From Bradyrhizobium yuanmingense (GTDB lineage Bacteria; Pseudomonadota; Alphaproteobacteria; Rhizobiales; Xanthobacteraceae), in NCBI RefSeq assembly GCF_029167105.1, contig NZ_JARFML010000007.1, positions 62,001 to 126,000 on the forward strand: a DNA stretch of 64,000 nucleotides, in the 5' to 3' direction. How positions within the stretch are numbered: the first letter of the stretch is position 1; every line of letters starts with the position of its first letter. The notes beneath the pieces are model-generated. The model saw only the letters and a program-made list of their open reading frames with translations, ran no database searches and was not told the origin of the DNA. The position numbers and the translations under genes were made by a program. This document shows, one piece after another, positions 31,551 through 40,611 of the stretch.

Positions 31551-31663
31551 ACGCATGCGGGACGTGGACTTATCGAAGCCGAGCCCCAGATAATGTCCGG
31601 CGTCCGCTAAACTAGCCCGGCCGCGGGCATGACGGCGCAACAGGCGGCGGGAGAAAGTCCAAG

Positions 31664-32995
31664 ATGGTCTCTGCAGCGGAACAACTGGCAGCCAATCTCA
31701 ATTTCGGCGCGTTTGCCAAGGCCGACGAACTGAAGAAGCGCATCTGGTTCACCCTGGGTGCGCTGCTCGTTTATCGGCTCGGGACGTACATCCCGCTGCC
31801 GGGCATCGATCCCAACATCTGGGAGCAGGTGTTCCGCTCCCAGGCGGGCGGCATCCTAGGCATGTTCAACATGTTCGCCGGCGGCGGCATCCACCGCATG
31901 GCGATCTTCGCGCTGAACATCATGCCGTACATCTCGGCCTCGATCATCATCCAGCTCCTCACCACCGTCTCGCCACAGCTCGAGGCGCTGAAGAAGGAAG
32001 GCGAGGCCGGCCGCAAGACGCTGAACCAGTACACGCGCTATCTGACCGTCATCCTGGCCGCATTCCAGTCCTACGGCATCGCCGTCGGCCTCGAAGGCGC
32101 CGGCAACGTCGTCAGCGAGCCCGGCATGTTCTTCCGCCTGTCCACGGCGATCACGCTGACCGGCGGCACCATGTTCCTGATGTGGCTCGGCGAGCAGATC
32201 ACCTCGCGTGGCATTGGCAACGGCATTTCGCTGATCATTCTCGCCGGCATCGTCGCCGAGTTGCCCGCGGCGCTCGCCGGCATGCTCGAGCTCGGCCGTC
32301 AGGGCGCGATGTCGACCGGCCTGATCCTGGTCGTCATCATCATGGCCGTCGTCGTGATCGCCTTCATCGTGTTCATGGAGCGCGCCCAGCGCCGCCTCTT
32401 GATCCAGTATCCGAAGCGCCAGGTCGGCAACAAGATGTTCGAGGGCCAGTCCTCGCATCTGCCGCTCAAGCTCAACACCTCCGGCGTGATCCCGCCGATC
32501 TTCGCATCCTCGCTGCTCCTCTTGCCGACGACGGTTGCGAACTTCAACACGGGCAGCGGGCCGGAATGGTTCCAGTGGATCACCACCCAGCTCGGCCATG
32601 GCCGTCCGCTGTTCCTGATCATGTATCTGGCGCTGATCGTGTTCTTCGCCTTCTTCTACACCGCGATCGTGTTCAACCCGACCGAGACCGCGGACAATCT
32701 GAAGAAGCACGGCGGCTTCATTCCCGGCATTCGCCCGGGCGAACGCACCGCGGAATACATCGACTACGTGCTGTCGCGCATCACCGTGCTGGGTGCGATT
32801 TATCTCGCCATCGTCTGCTTGATCCCGGAAATCCTGATCTCCTACGCCTCGGTGCCGTTCTATTTCGGCGGCACCTCGCTGCTGATCGTCGTCAGCGTCA
32901 CCATGGACACGGTGGCGCAGGTCCAGGGCTATCTGCTGGCGCACCAGTATGAAGGTCTGATCCGCAAGTCCAAGCTGCGGGGCCGCCGTAGATGA
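31664..32995 (+). CDS. secY: Protein translocase subunit SecY (canonical copy)
   Basis: A 443-residue polytopic channel subunit with about ten membrane helices. The full set of landmarks is present: an N-terminal amphipathic region (1-28), the plug region GGILGMFNMFAGGG (about 62-75), PYISASIIIQLL of helix 2, the C4 loop (RRLLIQYPKRQVG), the C5 loop GIRPGER with Arg357, and the C-terminal HQYEGLIRKSK tail that contacts SecA and the ribosome. A GGGAGAAAG site precedes the ATG. It overlaps the next gene, a second SecY-like protein, by ATGA. Confidence 0.98.
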   Translation: MVSAAEQLAANLNFGAFAKADELKKRIWFTLGALLVYRLGTYIPLPGIDPNIWEQVFRSQAGGILGMFNMFAGGGIHRMAIFALNIMPYISASIIIQLLTTVSPQLEALKKEGEAGRKTLNQYTRYLTVILAAFQSYGIAVGLEGAGNVVSEPGMFFRLSTAITLTGGTMFLMWLGEQITSRGIGNGISLIILAGIVAELPAALAGMLELGRQGAMSTGLILVVIIMAVVVIAFIVFMERAQRRLLIQYPKRQVGNKMFEGQSSHLPLKLNTSGVIPPIFASSLLLLPTTVANFNTGSGPEWFQWITTQLGHGRPLFLIMYLALIVFFAFFYTAIVFNPTETADNLKKHGGFIPGIRPGERTAEYIDYVLSRITVLGAIYLAIVCLIPEILISYASVPFYFGGTSLLIVVSVTMDTVAQVQGYLLAHQYEGLIRKSKLRGRRR

Positions 32996-34203
32996 GCAGG
33001 GAGCTCGCGCGCCGAATCGCTTTCACGATCGGCGCGCTGCTCCTTTTCAGGCTCGGCACGCAGATCCCGATTGCGGGTGTAAATCTCTCCGACGTCTCGC
33101 CGACGCTGGATCTCGTCTCCCGGCTTTCGATCTTTGCGCTCGGCCTCATTCCCTATCTGACTGCGGCAATCTTCATCCGACTGCTGTCCGTGGTGTGGCG
33201 CGGCCCGAATTCGCTCGAACGCTCCGGCGAGGGCGGACGGCGTAAGATCGCACGTGCCACGCTCGGGCTCACACTCGGAATTGCGGCCTTCCAGGCCTAT
33301 GGCATCGCCTCGGCAATGACGTCGATCCCGGGCCTCGTCAAAAATCCCGACGGCTGGTTCGTGACGACCGCTACCGCCTCGATGGTCGGCGGCGTCTTCG
33401 TGCTGGTGTGGCTCAGCGAACAGATGACCCGCTACGGCATCGGCAATGGCTTGGCGCTGATCTTGAGCGCCGGCTTCATCGTCGCCATTCCGCAAAACAT
33501 TGCCGGTATCGCGGATCTCGTGCGGAGCGGGACGATCTCGGGCAATCTTGTGCTCGGCCATGTCGTGTTCTGGATCGCGATCGTCGTCGTGATCGTGCTT
33601 GTCGAAGGCGCGCGGCGAAATATCCGGGTCCAGTTCGCCGCACAAAGCGTCGGTACGCGGCAACTGCCTGTGCGCGATGCGATACTGCCGATCAAGCTCA
33701 ACAGCGCCGGCTTCCTGATTCCCGTCACCGTAGCGCCGTGGATATTCTATCTGCCGCTTGCCTTTGCGGGCTTCATCCTGGGAGGCGATCATCCCCTGGT
33801 TGCCGCAACCTACCGGCATCTCCAGCTGGGGCAGCCGGCGCACCTCATCCTCGTGTCGATCGCCGTGTTCGTGCTCGCCTTCGTCTACACTGCTTATGTG
33901 GTCGATCCCGAATACACCGCCAAATCCCTGACCCGCCACGATGGCGCAATTCCAGGTGTCGCTCCCGGCGAGGCCACCGCGGACTATCTCGATCGCGTCG
34001 TGTCATTGACGACAGTCGTCGGAGCCGTCTACCTGACGGCGTTGCAGTTGATTCCGGAGGTGTTCGAGCTTTACGGGATCGGGCTGCCTTATAGTATGGT
34101 CGTCAATGGTGGTGCAGTGCTGGTTGTGGTTTGCACCGTTCTTGATATCAAAACGCAGGTGCGCGAGGTGTCGCTCACCAATCCGGGGGGCGTACGCCGA
34201 TGA
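32992..34203 (+). CDS. Divergent SecY-like paralogue, tandem with secY
   Basis: A 403-residue polytopic membrane protein that aligns along its whole length with Sec[18 protein letters not shown] (helix 1), [20 protein letters not shown] (helix 2), a [10 protein letters not shown] loop, [21 protein letters not shown], and [18 protein letters not shown]. It differs from the canonical copy in key places. The N-terminus is about 18 residues shorter. About 16 residues are missing between helix 1 and helix 2, exactly where the plug lies. The C5 arginine (Arg357 in the canonical copy) is Ala324. The HxYEG tail is absent. Third codon positions look less GC-rich than in secY. It is joined by ATGA overlaps to secY and adk. 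Function unknown; it is not a simple duplicate and shows no disruption. Confidence 0.85.
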   Translation: MSRELARRIAFTIGALLLFRLGTQIPIAGVNLSDVSPTLDLVSRLSIFALGLIPYLTAAIFIRLLSVVWRGPNSLERSGEGGRRKIARATLGLTLGIAAFQAYGIASAMTSIPGLVKNPDGWFVTTATASMVGGVFVLVWLSEQMTRYGIGNGLALILSAGFIVAIPQNIAGIADLVRSGTISGNLVLGHVVFWIAIVVVIVLVEGARRNIRVQFAAQSVGTRQLPVRDAILPIKLNSAGFLIPVTVAPWIFYLPLAFAGFILGGDHPLVAATYRHLQLGQPAHLILVSIAVFVLAFVYTAYVVDPEYTAKSLTRHDGAIPGVAPGEATADYLDRVVSLTTVVGAVYLTALQLIPEVFELYGIGLPYSMVVNGGAVLVVVCTVLDIKTQVREVSLTNPGGVRR

Positions 34204-35057
34204 GAATTATACTTCTGGGACCGCCGGGGTCGGGCAAGGGGACCCAGGCCCAGCTCCTGGTGCAGCGCTATGGCATCGTCCAGCTCTCGACTGGCGAGAT
34301 GCTGCGTGCCGCGGTTGCGGCCGGCACCCCGGTCGGGTTGAAGGCCAAGGAGATCATGGCGAGCGGCGGCCTGGTGCCCGATGACGTCGTGGTGGGAATC
34401 ATTTCCGATCGCATCGAGCAGCCGGACGCCAAGAGCGGTTTCATCCTCGACGGTTTCCCCCGCACCGTGCCGCAGGCCGAGGCGCTGGACGAGCTGCTCA
34501 AGCGCAAGCACCTCAAGCTCGACGCCGTGATCGAGCTCCGGGTCAATGAGAGCGCGCTTCTGAGCCGCGTCGAGACCCGCGTCGCCCAGATGCGGGAGCG
34601 CGGCGAGGAGGTCCGGCTCGACGATACCCCGGAGGTCCTGACCAAGCGGCTGGCCAGCTATCGCAGCCAGACGGAACCGCTGATTCACTACTATTCCGAG
34701 CGGCGGAAGCTCTCGACCATCGACGGCATGATGACCATCGACGAGGTCACCCGCGCCATCCACCGCCAGCTGCTGGCTCTGGGGGCGATCGAGCCCAAGA
34801 CGCATGCCCGGAGCGCCGCCAAGGCGGCGCCGGCTAAAAAGGGCAAGGCGGGGAAGAAGGCGGCTGCAAGGCCGGCAAAAACGGCCAAAAAGGGCGCGAA
34901 ATCGGTAAAAAAGGCCACCAAATCGGCGGTGAAAGGCCCAAAGAAGGCGGCCAAGAAAGCCTCCAAGAAAACCGTCAAGAAAGCAGCCAAGAAGACCGTC
35001 AAAAAGGGTGCCAAAAAGGCCGCAAAAAAGGTCACGAAAAAGCGAGCCAAACGCTAG
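34200..35057 (+). CDS. adk: Adenylate kinase with Lys/Ala-rich C-terminal tail
   Basis: A 285-residue protein. Residues 1 to about 195 are a complete short-LID adenylate kinase (ATP + AMP to 2 ADP): P-loop GPPGSGKGT (7-15), [10 protein letters not shown]-binding segment, FILDGFPRT (81-89) and the LID arginine region [15 protein letters not shown]. From about residue 205 to the end, the chain is nearly all Lys, Ala, Pro, Thr and Ser in AKK-type repeats, resembling histone H1 tails. It is not needed for the kinase fold and may bind nucleic acid. The gene overlaps the SecY-like gene by ATGA, which is otherwise the usual secY-adk neighbourhood. No rpmJ is seen before rpsM. Confidence 0.95.
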   Translation: MRIILLGPPGSGKGTQAQLLVQRYGIVQLSTGEMLRAAVAAGTPVGLKAKEIMASGGLVPDDVVVGIISDRIEQPDAKSGFILDGFPRTVPQAEALDELLKRKHLKLDAVIELRVNESALLSRVETRVAQMRERGEEVRLDDTPEVLTKRLASYRSQTEPLIHYYSERRKLSTIDGMMTIDEVTRAIHRQLLALGAIEPKTHARSAAKAAPAKKGKAGKKAAARPAKTAKKGAKSVKKATKSAVKGPKKAAKKASKKTVKKAAKKTVKKGAKKAAKKVTKKRAKR

Positions 35058-35244
35058 CAGCGGTTGACGAAAGCCCCCGGAATCCCCTAATAAGCCCCGC
35101 ATCCAAGTCGGATAGTTTCAGACGATGCCGGGCCCCAGGAAGACCGGGGGTGGGCGTCGTGTTCGCGTTTGTGAACACCTGCCCGAGAACGCAAGCACTT
35201 AAAGCCCGATCCCTGACGAGGGATCGGCAACAGGAGAGAAGGCC

Positions 35245-35613
35245 GTGGCCCGTATTGCCGGCGTGAACATTCCCACCAACAAGCGCGTGCTGATCGCGCT
35301 CCAGTACATCCATGGCATCGGCCAGAAGATCGCTGGTGAGATCCTCGAGAAGGTGAAGATCCCCGTGGATCGTCGCGTCAATCAGCTCAGCGACGCCGAA
35401 GTGCTCCAGATCCGCGAAGTGATCGACCGCGACTATCTCGTCGAGGGCGACCTGCGTCGTGAGGTCGGCATCAACATCAAGCGTCTGATGGACCTCGGCT
35501 GCTATCGCGGCCTGCGTCATCGTCGCGGTCTGCCGGTGCGCGGTCAGCGGACCCACACCAATGCGCGCACGCGCAAGGGCCCGGCCAAGGCCATCGCCGG
35601 CAAGAAGAAGTAA
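35245..35613 (+). CDS. rpsM: 30S ribosomal protein S13
   Basis: A 122-residue S13 in the 30S head with bridges to the 50S. It starts at GTG (35245), giving [15 protein letters not shown], with a CAGGAG site upstream. [20 protein letters not shown] is the conserved rRNA/tRNA-binding tail. It begins the alpha operon, 187 nt after adk. Confidence 0.97.
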   Translation: MARIAGVNIPTNKRVLIALQYIHGIGQKIAGEILEKVKIPVDRRVNQLSDAEVLQIREVIDRDYLVEGDLRREVGINIKRLMDLGCYRGLRHRRGLPVRGQRTHTNARTRKGPAKAIAGKKK

Positions 35614-35632
35614 GTTTTCGAATCCAATCGCG

Positions 35633-35673
35633 GCGTGTGGCGAAAGGGCATGGCCCGTTCGCCACGCGCTTTT
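35633..35673 (+). terminator. Hairpin with T-run between rpsM and rpsK
   Basis: GCGTGTGGCGAA (35633-35644) pairs with TTCGCCACGCGC (35658-35669), with one G-T pair, and runs into TTTT. The 13-nt loop is itself partly paired. It may be an attenuator within the alpha operon, since rpsK follows 62 nt later. Confidence 0.55.
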
Positions 35674-35735
35674 CGTTCCACAGGTGTAGCCGCTGGCATT
35701 ACGGCGGCGTTTGAGATCTTCAGGAAAGGGACTCA

Positions 35736-36125
35736 ATGGGCAAGGAAGCCACCCGCGTTCGTCGTCGTGAGCGCAAGAACATCGCCTCCGGCGTCGCGCA
35801 TGTGAACTCGTCGTTCAACAACACGACCATCACCATCACCGACGCGCAGGGCAACACGATCGCCTGGTCTTCGGCCGGCACGATGGGCTTCAAGGGCTCG
35901 CGCAAGTCGACCCCGTATGCCGCGCAGGTTGCCGCCGAGGACGTGTCCAAGAAGGCGCAGGAGCACGGCATGCGCACGCTGGAAGTCGAGGTCGCCGGTC
36001 CCGGTTCGGGCCGCGAATCGGCGCTCCGCGCGCTCCAGGCCGCCGGCTTCACCGTCACCTCGATCCGCGACGTGACCACGATCCCGCACAACGGTTGCCG
36101 TCCCCGCAAGCGTCGGCGCGTTTGA
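35736..36125 (+). CDS. rpsK: 30S ribosomal protein S11
   Basis: A 129-residue S11 on the 30S platform near the Shine-Dalgarno helix. [18 protein letters not shown] and the C-terminal [12 protein letters not shown] are typical. It lies between rpsM and rpoA, each junction carrying a hairpin. No rpsD is present between rpsK and rpoA. Confidence 0.98.
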   Translation: MGKEATRVRRRERKNIASGVAHVNSSFNNTTITITDAQGNTIAWSSAGTMGFKGSRKSTPYAAQVAAEDVSKKAQEHGMRTLEVEVAGPGSGRESALRALQAAGFTVTSIRDVTTIPHNGCRPRKRRRV

Positions 36126-36137
36126 TTTTGACGAGCT

Positions 36138-36157
36138 GCGGGCGCGTCGGCGCCCGC
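36138..36157 (+). other. GC hairpin between rpsK and rpoA
   Basis: A perfect 8-bp stem, GCGGGCGC / GCGCCCGC, with a GTCG tetraloop starts 12 nt after the rpsK stop. There is no T-tract, so a processing or stability role is more likely than termination. Confidence 0.45.
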
Positions 36158-36239
36158 GGCGACTTTGCAAGAAGCCGCGGGAATGATCTGCGGCCTTTCT
36201 CCAACGCCAGTATTTGCACCGTCAAATTGACTGGCCTGT

Positions 36240-37271
36240 ATGGGTGAAACAGTGACGATCCAGAAAAATTGGCAAGAACTGATTCGGCCGAACAAGCTCC
36301 AGGTCACGCCCGGCAGCGATCCCTCGCGTTTCGCGACCATCGTCGCCGAGCCGCTCGAGCGTGGCTTCGGCCAGACCCTCGGCAATGCGCTGCGCCGCAT
36401 CCTGCTCTCCTCGCTCCAGGGCGCGGCGGTGCAGTCGGTGCACATCGACGGCGTGCTGCACGAGTTCTCCTCGATCGCGGGCGTCCGTGAGGACGTCACC
36501 GACATCGTGCTCAACATCAAGGACATCTCGATCAAGATGCAGGGCGAAGGCCCCAAGCGCATGGTCGTGAAGAAGCAGGGCCCGGGTGTCGTCACCGCCG
36601 GCGACATTCAGACCGTCGGCGATGTGGTCGTGCTCAACCCCGATCTGCAGATCTGCACGCTCGACGAGGGCGCCGAGATCCGCATGGAGTTCACGGTCTC
36701 GACCGGCAAGGGCTACGTGCCCGCCGAGCGCAACCGTCCCGAGGATGCGCCGATCGGCCTGATCCCGGTCGACAGCCTGTACTCGCCCGTCCGCAAGGTC
36801 TCCTACAAGGTCGAGAACACCCGCGAGGGCCAGATCCTCGACTACGACAAGCTGACCATGACGATCGAGACCAACGGCGCGATCACGCCGGATGACTCGG
36901 TGGCCTACGCCGCCCGCATCCTGCAGGATCAGCTCAACGTGTTCGTCAACTTCGAAGAGCCGCGCAAGGAAGTCGCCCAGGAGATCATCCCGGACCTCGC
37001 CTTCAACCCGGCCTTCCTCAAGAAGGTGGACGAGCTCGAGCTGTCGGTGCGTTCGGCCAACTGCCTGAAGAACGACAACATCGTCTATATCGGCGACCTC
37101 GTGCAGAAGAGCGAGGCGGAAATGCTCCGCACCCCGAACTTCGGCCGCAAGTCGCTGAACGAGATCAAGGAAGTGCTGGCCCAGATGGGTCTGCACCTCG
37201 GCATGGAAGTGCCGGGCTGGCCGCCGGAGAACATCGACGAGCTCGCCAAGCGCTTCGAGGATCATTACTGA
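36240..37271 (+). CDS. rpoA: DNA-directed RNA polymerase subunit alpha
   Basis: A 343-residue alpha subunit. The N-terminal assembly domain (1 to about 235) begins the dimer scaffold with [19 protein letters not shown]. After a linker, the C-terminal domain (from about 255) shows [15 protein letters not shown] and [14 protein letters not shown], which contact UP elements and activators. A large inverted repeat lies immediately downstream, before rplQ. Confidence 0.99.
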   Translation: MGETVTIQKNWQELIRPNKLQVTPGSDPSRFATIVAEPLERGFGQTLGNALRRILLSSLQGAAVQSVHIDGVLHEFSSIAGVREDVTDIVLNIKDISIKMQGEGPKRMVVKKQGPGVVTAGDIQTVGDVVVLNPDLQICTLDEGAEIRMEFTVSTGKGYVPAERNRPEDAPIGLIPVDSLYSPVRKVSYKVENTREGQILDYDKLTMTIETNGAITPDDSVAYAARILQDQLNVFVNFEEPRKEVAQEIIPDLAFNPAFLKKVDELELSVRSANCLKNDNIVYIGDLVQKSEAEMLRTPNFGRKSLNEIKEVLAQMGLHLGMEVPGWPPENIDELAKRFEDHY

Positions 37272-37340
37272 GCGAATGGCGAGTAGGGAGTGGCGAATAG
37301 GGGAAGAAGATCTATTCGCTACTCACCATTCGCCACTCGC
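37272..37340. repeat. Long ATTCGC-type palindrome between rpoA and rplQ
   Basis: The segment from 37272 to 37300 and the segment from 37312 to 37340 are inverted copies, with 5 differences in 29 positions (two of them G-T). The best inner stem is GAGTGGCGAATAG / CTATTCGCTACTC. It is the same family as the element at 21836-21867. It begins right at the rpoA stop. Confidence 0.85.
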
Positions 37341-37419
37341 AGCCTAGGGCGAACGCAGGAAGCCCACCTGAAAACCAGTCGCTGAACCACCGCGACACAA
37401 TCGAAGAAGGACTACACAC

Positions 37420-37836
37420 ATGCGTCACGGCAAGGTTCATCGGAAGCTCAACCGGACGGCCGAGCACCGCAAGGCGATGTTCGCCAACATGGCGGCCGCG
37501 CTGATCAAGCACGAGCAGATCGTCACCACGCTGCCCAAGGCCAAGGAGCTTCGCCCGATCGTCGAGAAACTCGTCACCCTCGGCAAGAAGGGCGGCCTGT
37601 CGCTGCGCCGTCAGGCCATCTCCGAGCTGCGCGACGTCGACATGGTCAAGAAGCTCTTCGATACGCTCGCGACCCGCTACAAGGACCGCCAGGGCGGCTA
37701 CACCCGCATCATCAAGGCCGGCTTCCGCTACGGCGACAACGCCGCGATGGCCGTGATCGAGTTCGTCGATCGCGACGTCGATGCCAAGGGCCAGGATTCG
37801 GGCCCGGTGCAGGAAAAGGAAGCCGAAGCGGCGTAA
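37420..37836 (+). CDS. rplQ: 50S ribosomal protein L17
   Basis: A 138-residue L17 ([20 protein letters not shown]) near the tunnel exit. The acidic end (QEKEAEAA) is variable in the family. It is the last gene of the ribosomal block, 148 nt after rpoA, and is followed by a strong intrinsic terminator. Confidence 0.97.
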   Translation: MRHGKVHRKLNRTAEHRKAMFANMAAALIKHEQIVTTLPKAKELRPIVEKLVTLGKKGGLSLRRQAISELRDVDMVKKLFDTLATRYKDRQGGYTRIIKAGFRYGDNAAMAVIEFVDRDVDAKGQDSGPVQEKEAEAA

Positions 37837-37860
37837 GCCCGACCGGTATCGAGTTTCGAG

Positions 37861-37889
37861 AAAGCGGCGCTTCGGCGCCGCTTTTTTTT
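37861..37889 (+). terminator. Rho-independent terminator of the alpha operon
   Basis: A perfect stem, AAAGCGGCGC (37861-37870) and GCGCCGCTTT (37875-37884), with a TTCG loop continues into TTTTT. It closes the block that began with the S10 operon. Confidence 0.97.
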
Positions 37890-37961
37890 GACATGAGTGC
37901 AGCACTTGCTACAGGCGGCCGCGCTGGCGATATGTCAGGCGCGGCAAGGCGGAGCTTCGCA

Positions 37962-38414
37962 ATGAGCGATACTGAATTGCGTGTCGTTTACTGGACGGAT
38001 GAAGAGTACACGGGTCAGATCACTGCGACAGTTAAGTCAGGTCAATTCTCTGCACAGGGTGCGGCCTGGTTTGATCGAACCCACGTGAAGGGCACCTTCT
38101 TAACAGCGCTTCGGGCATTTCCCTTGCCGTCAGTCGGCCCGCCAACGCTGGCAGGCGGCTTTTGGGCCGAAGGCGATCCCAGGTACCAATGCCATCTCCG
38201 GATTACAATCAAGCCGCACGACAGCCGAGGAACGCTCCTCGTGCAAGTGGACGTCTCTTCCGAGGTCTGGAAGACTCCCGATGCCGACATGCAGAACTCC
38301 GCAACGGTTCGCTTTCGGGCGGAATATGCGGCCCTCGACCGGTTCGTGGAGGAGTTTGAGCAAGTTCTGGACGGAACGAGGGACGTTGCAATTCTGAAGG
38401 GCATCACGAATTAG
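37962..38414 (+). CDS. Hypothetical protein, unknown family
   Basis: A 150-residue protein from the ATG at 37962 (MSDTELRVVYWTDEEYTG), which has a GGAG site upstream; an ATG at 37893 right behind the terminator would add 23 unlikely residues. No signal peptide or membrane segment is visible. It is mostly beta-rich by eye (GQITATVKSGQFSAQG, CHLRITIKPHD, LLVQVDVSSEVW) with an acidic C-terminal helix (EYAALDRFVEEFEQVL). Base composition is less GC-rich than the neighbours, which hints at acquisition. I do not recognise the family. Confidence 0.55.
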   Translation: MSDTELRVVYWTDEEYTGQITATVKSGQFSAQGAAWFDRTHVKGTFLTALRAFPLPSVGPPTLAGGFWAEGDPRYQCHLRITIKPHDSRGTLLVQVDVSSEVWKTPDADMQNSATVRFRAEYAALDRFVEEFEQVLDGTRDVAILKGITN

Positions 38415-38504
38415 GCCATGGTCCAGCCTCACGCGTCGGTGAGCCCTGATTGCAGCTGAGGGAGCCGCTTCCGATATCTCCAGCCACATCCATGGAGGCA
38501 TCGC

Positions 38505-39293
38505 ATGAACATCGACCTTTCCGGAAAGACAGCCCTCGTGACCGGCTCGACCGCCGGCATCGGCCACGCCATCGCCAAGGGCCTCGCAGACTCCGGCGCC
38601 AGCGTCGTGATCAACGGCCGCAGCCAGGACAAGGTCGATGCGGCGGTGCGCAGGCTGGAAGGAACGGGCGCCAAGGTCCGCGGCATCGCGGCCGACGTCT
38701 CGACCGCAGCAGGCTGCAAGGACCTCGTTGCGGCGCTGCCCGAGGTCGATATCCTCATCAACAATGCCGGCATCTTCGAGCCCAAGGATTTCTTCGACAT
38801 CCCCGACGAGGACTGGAGCCGATTCTTCGAGGTGAATGTGATGAGCGGCGTGCGCCTGTCGCGCGCGTACATGAAGGGCATGCTCCCGCGCAATTGGGGC
38901 CGCATCGTCTTCATCTCCTCGGAATCCGGGCTCAACATTCCCGTCGAGATGATCCACTACGGCATGACCAAGACGGCCCAGCTTTCGGTCGCGCGCGGCC
39001 TGGCGCAGCTCACCGCTGGCACCGGCGTCACCGTCAATTCCGTGCTGCCGGGCCCGACCATGTCGGAAGGCGTCGAGACGTTCGTCAAGGATCTCGCCAG
39101 GCAGAACGGCCAGTCCGTGGATGAAGCCGCCGCCAACTTCGTCAAGCAGCATCGCCCGAGCTCGCTGCTGCAGCGCTTCGCGAGCGTCGACGAGATCGCC
39201 AACATGGTGGTCTATGTCGCCTCGAAGGAGGCATCCGCCACAAACGGCGCAGCGCTGCGCGCGGAAGGCGGCATCGTCAACACGATCGCCTGA
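38505..39293 (+). CDS. Short-chain dehydrogenase/reductase (SDR)
   Basis: A 262-residue classical SDR. The NAD(P)-binding motif TGSTAGIG occupies residues 13-20, INNAG about 85-89, and the catalytic set Ser139, Tyr152, Lys156 (YGMTK) is complete. It probably oxidises or reduces a small alcohol or ketone; the substrate cannot be told. GGAGG lies upstream of the ATG. A DUF1330 protein gene starts 10 nt after the stop, so the two are likely one operon. Confidence 0.93.
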   Translation: MNIDLSGKTALVTGSTAGIGHAIAKGLADSGASVVINGRSQDKVDAAVRRLEGTGAKVRGIAADVSTAAGCKDLVAALPEVDILINNAGIFEPKDFFDIPDEDWSRFFEVNVMSGVRLSRAYMKGMLPRNWGRIVFISSESGLNIPVEMIHYGMTKTAQLSVARGLAQLTAGTGVTVNSVLPGPTMSEGVETFVKDLARQNGQSVDEAAANFVKQHRPSSLLQRFASVDEIANMVVYVASKEASATNGAALRAEGGIVNTIA

Positions 39294-39303
39294 GGAGATG
39301 CGC

Positions 39304-39600
39304 ATGGCGGCCTATGTGATCTCGGAGGTCGAGGTGCGCGACCGAGCCGCATTCGAAGCCTATCGCGCGCTGGCCGCCAAGACGATCGCGCAGTACGGCG
39401 GGCGTTATCTCGTCCGCGGCGGTCACGCCGAGCTGCTGGAGGGCGGTCCACCACCCAACGCCATCGTCATCGCGGAGTTCCCGACGATGGCGCGGCTGAA
39501 GGAGTGGTACGCCTCCTCCGAGTATGCCGAAGCCCTGAAGCTGCGCACGAGCGCACTGGAGCGCAGGCTGCTGCTTGTCGAAGGCGTATCGACGCCGTAG
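39304..39600 (+). CDS. DUF1330 family protein
   Basis: A 98-residue small protein with a ferredoxin-like (dimeric alpha/beta-barrel) pattern. YVISEVEVRDRAAFEAYRAL, RYLVRGGHAELLEG and AIVIAEFPTMARLKEWYAS are typical of DUF1330. The ATG at 39304 has a GGAG site 6 nt upstream; an ATG at 39298 overlaps that site. It is likely co-transcribed with the SDR gene. No known reaction. Similar small folds recur at 53873, 59325, 62725 and 63110. Confidence 0.85.
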   Translation: MAAYVISEVEVRDRAAFEAYRALAAKTIAQYGGRYLVRGGHAELLEGGPPPNAIVIAEFPTMARLKEWYASSEYAEALKLRTSALERRLLLVEGVSTP

Positions 39601-39608
39601 GCGATCGG

Positions 39609-40586
39609 CTACTCGTCCTTGATTCCGGCTTTTTGCGCGATGTCCTTCATCTTGGCCGTCTCCTTGGTCACCGCACCGGCCCAGTCGTCGAAGCGTGCGA
39701 AGCCGGGCTCGAAGCCGACCTTGACGAAGCGCTCGGCAACCGAGGGGCTGTTGATGATGTCCTCCAGCGTCGCCGTGAGCTTGTCGCGAACCGGTGGCGG
39801 CAGCCCCTTGGGCGCGACCACCGCGCCCCATGACGAGAAGTCGATGGCGGGATAGCCGAGCTCTGCCAATGTCGGTACGTCGGGCAGGAATGGTGTGCGC
39901 TGGCTCGAGAACACGGCCATCACCTTGACGGCGCCGGCCTCGATTTGCGGTTTAACGGCGATCACGGTGTCGACATGGTATTGAATGTGCTTGCCGATGA
40001 GATCGTTCATGGCCGGCGCGCTGCCCTTGTAGGGCAGGTGGACCATCTTGATTCCGGCATTCGACTTGAACAACTCGCCGGCGAAATGCGACACCGTGGC
40101 GACGCCGAAGGAGGCCAGCGACAGCTTGTCCGGATTGGCCTTTGCCTCCGCGACCAGCGCGGGCAGATCCTTGACCGGATTGTCCTTGTAGGTGACCAGC
40201 GCCAGGGTGATCTTGCCGACCCGGCCGAGCGGTTCAAAATCCTTGGCCGCGTCGTAAGGAACGCTCTCCTTCACGGCGGCCGGCAAAGTGAAGCTCGAAT
40301 TCGAGCTGAAGAACAGCGTGTATCCATCGGGCGCCGCGCGCGCGACCTCCTTGGCGGCGATCGTGGTGCCGCCGCCGGGACGGTTCATGATGATCACGGG
40401 CTTGCCGAGCCGCGCTTCGAGCTCGCCGCCGATGATGCGGGCCACCACGTCGGAGGCTCCGCCCGGCGGGAACGGGACGATCAGTTGCAAGGATTTCTCG
40501 GGATAGGCCGATTGCGCGGTTGCGAGCGCGTTGACGCTGATCGAGCCGATGGCGGCGAGCGCAAGCGTCAGGAACGTTGTTTTCAT
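39609..40586 (-). CDS. Tripartite tricarboxylate transporter substrate-binding protein (Bug/TctC family)
   Basis: A 325-residue periplasmic binding protein. The start at 40586 gives a signal peptide (MKTTFLTLALAAIGSISV, cleavage near ATAQS). Family landmarks are YPEKSLQLIVPFPPGGASD near the mature N-terminus, IIMNRPGGGTTIAA, and the PYKGSAPAMNDLIG segment. Ligands are usually carboxylates or aromatic acids; the specific one is unknown. No TctA or TctB membrane gene is nearby, as is common for Bug proteins. It lies 25 nt downstream of the amidase gene, so they are probably one operon. Confidence 0.92.
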   Translation of the reverse strand: MKTTFLTLALAAIGSISVNALATAQSAYPEKSLQLIVPFPPGGASDVVARIIGGELEARLGKPVIIMNRPGGGTTIAAKEVARAAPDGYTLFFSSNSSFTLPAAVKESVPYDAAKDFEPLGRVGKITLALVTYKDNPVKDLPALVAEAKANPDKLSLASFGVATVSHFAGELFKSNAGIKMVHLPYKGSAPAMNDLIGKHIQYHVDTVIAVKPQIEAGAVKVMAVFSSQRTPFLPDVPTLAELGYPAIDFSSWGAVVAPKGLPPPVRDKLTATLEDIINSPSVAERFVKVGFEPGFARFDDWAGAVTKETAKMKDIAQKAGIKDE

Positions 40587-40611
40587 CGTGTCGTTTTTCC
40601 GCAGGTGAGGT

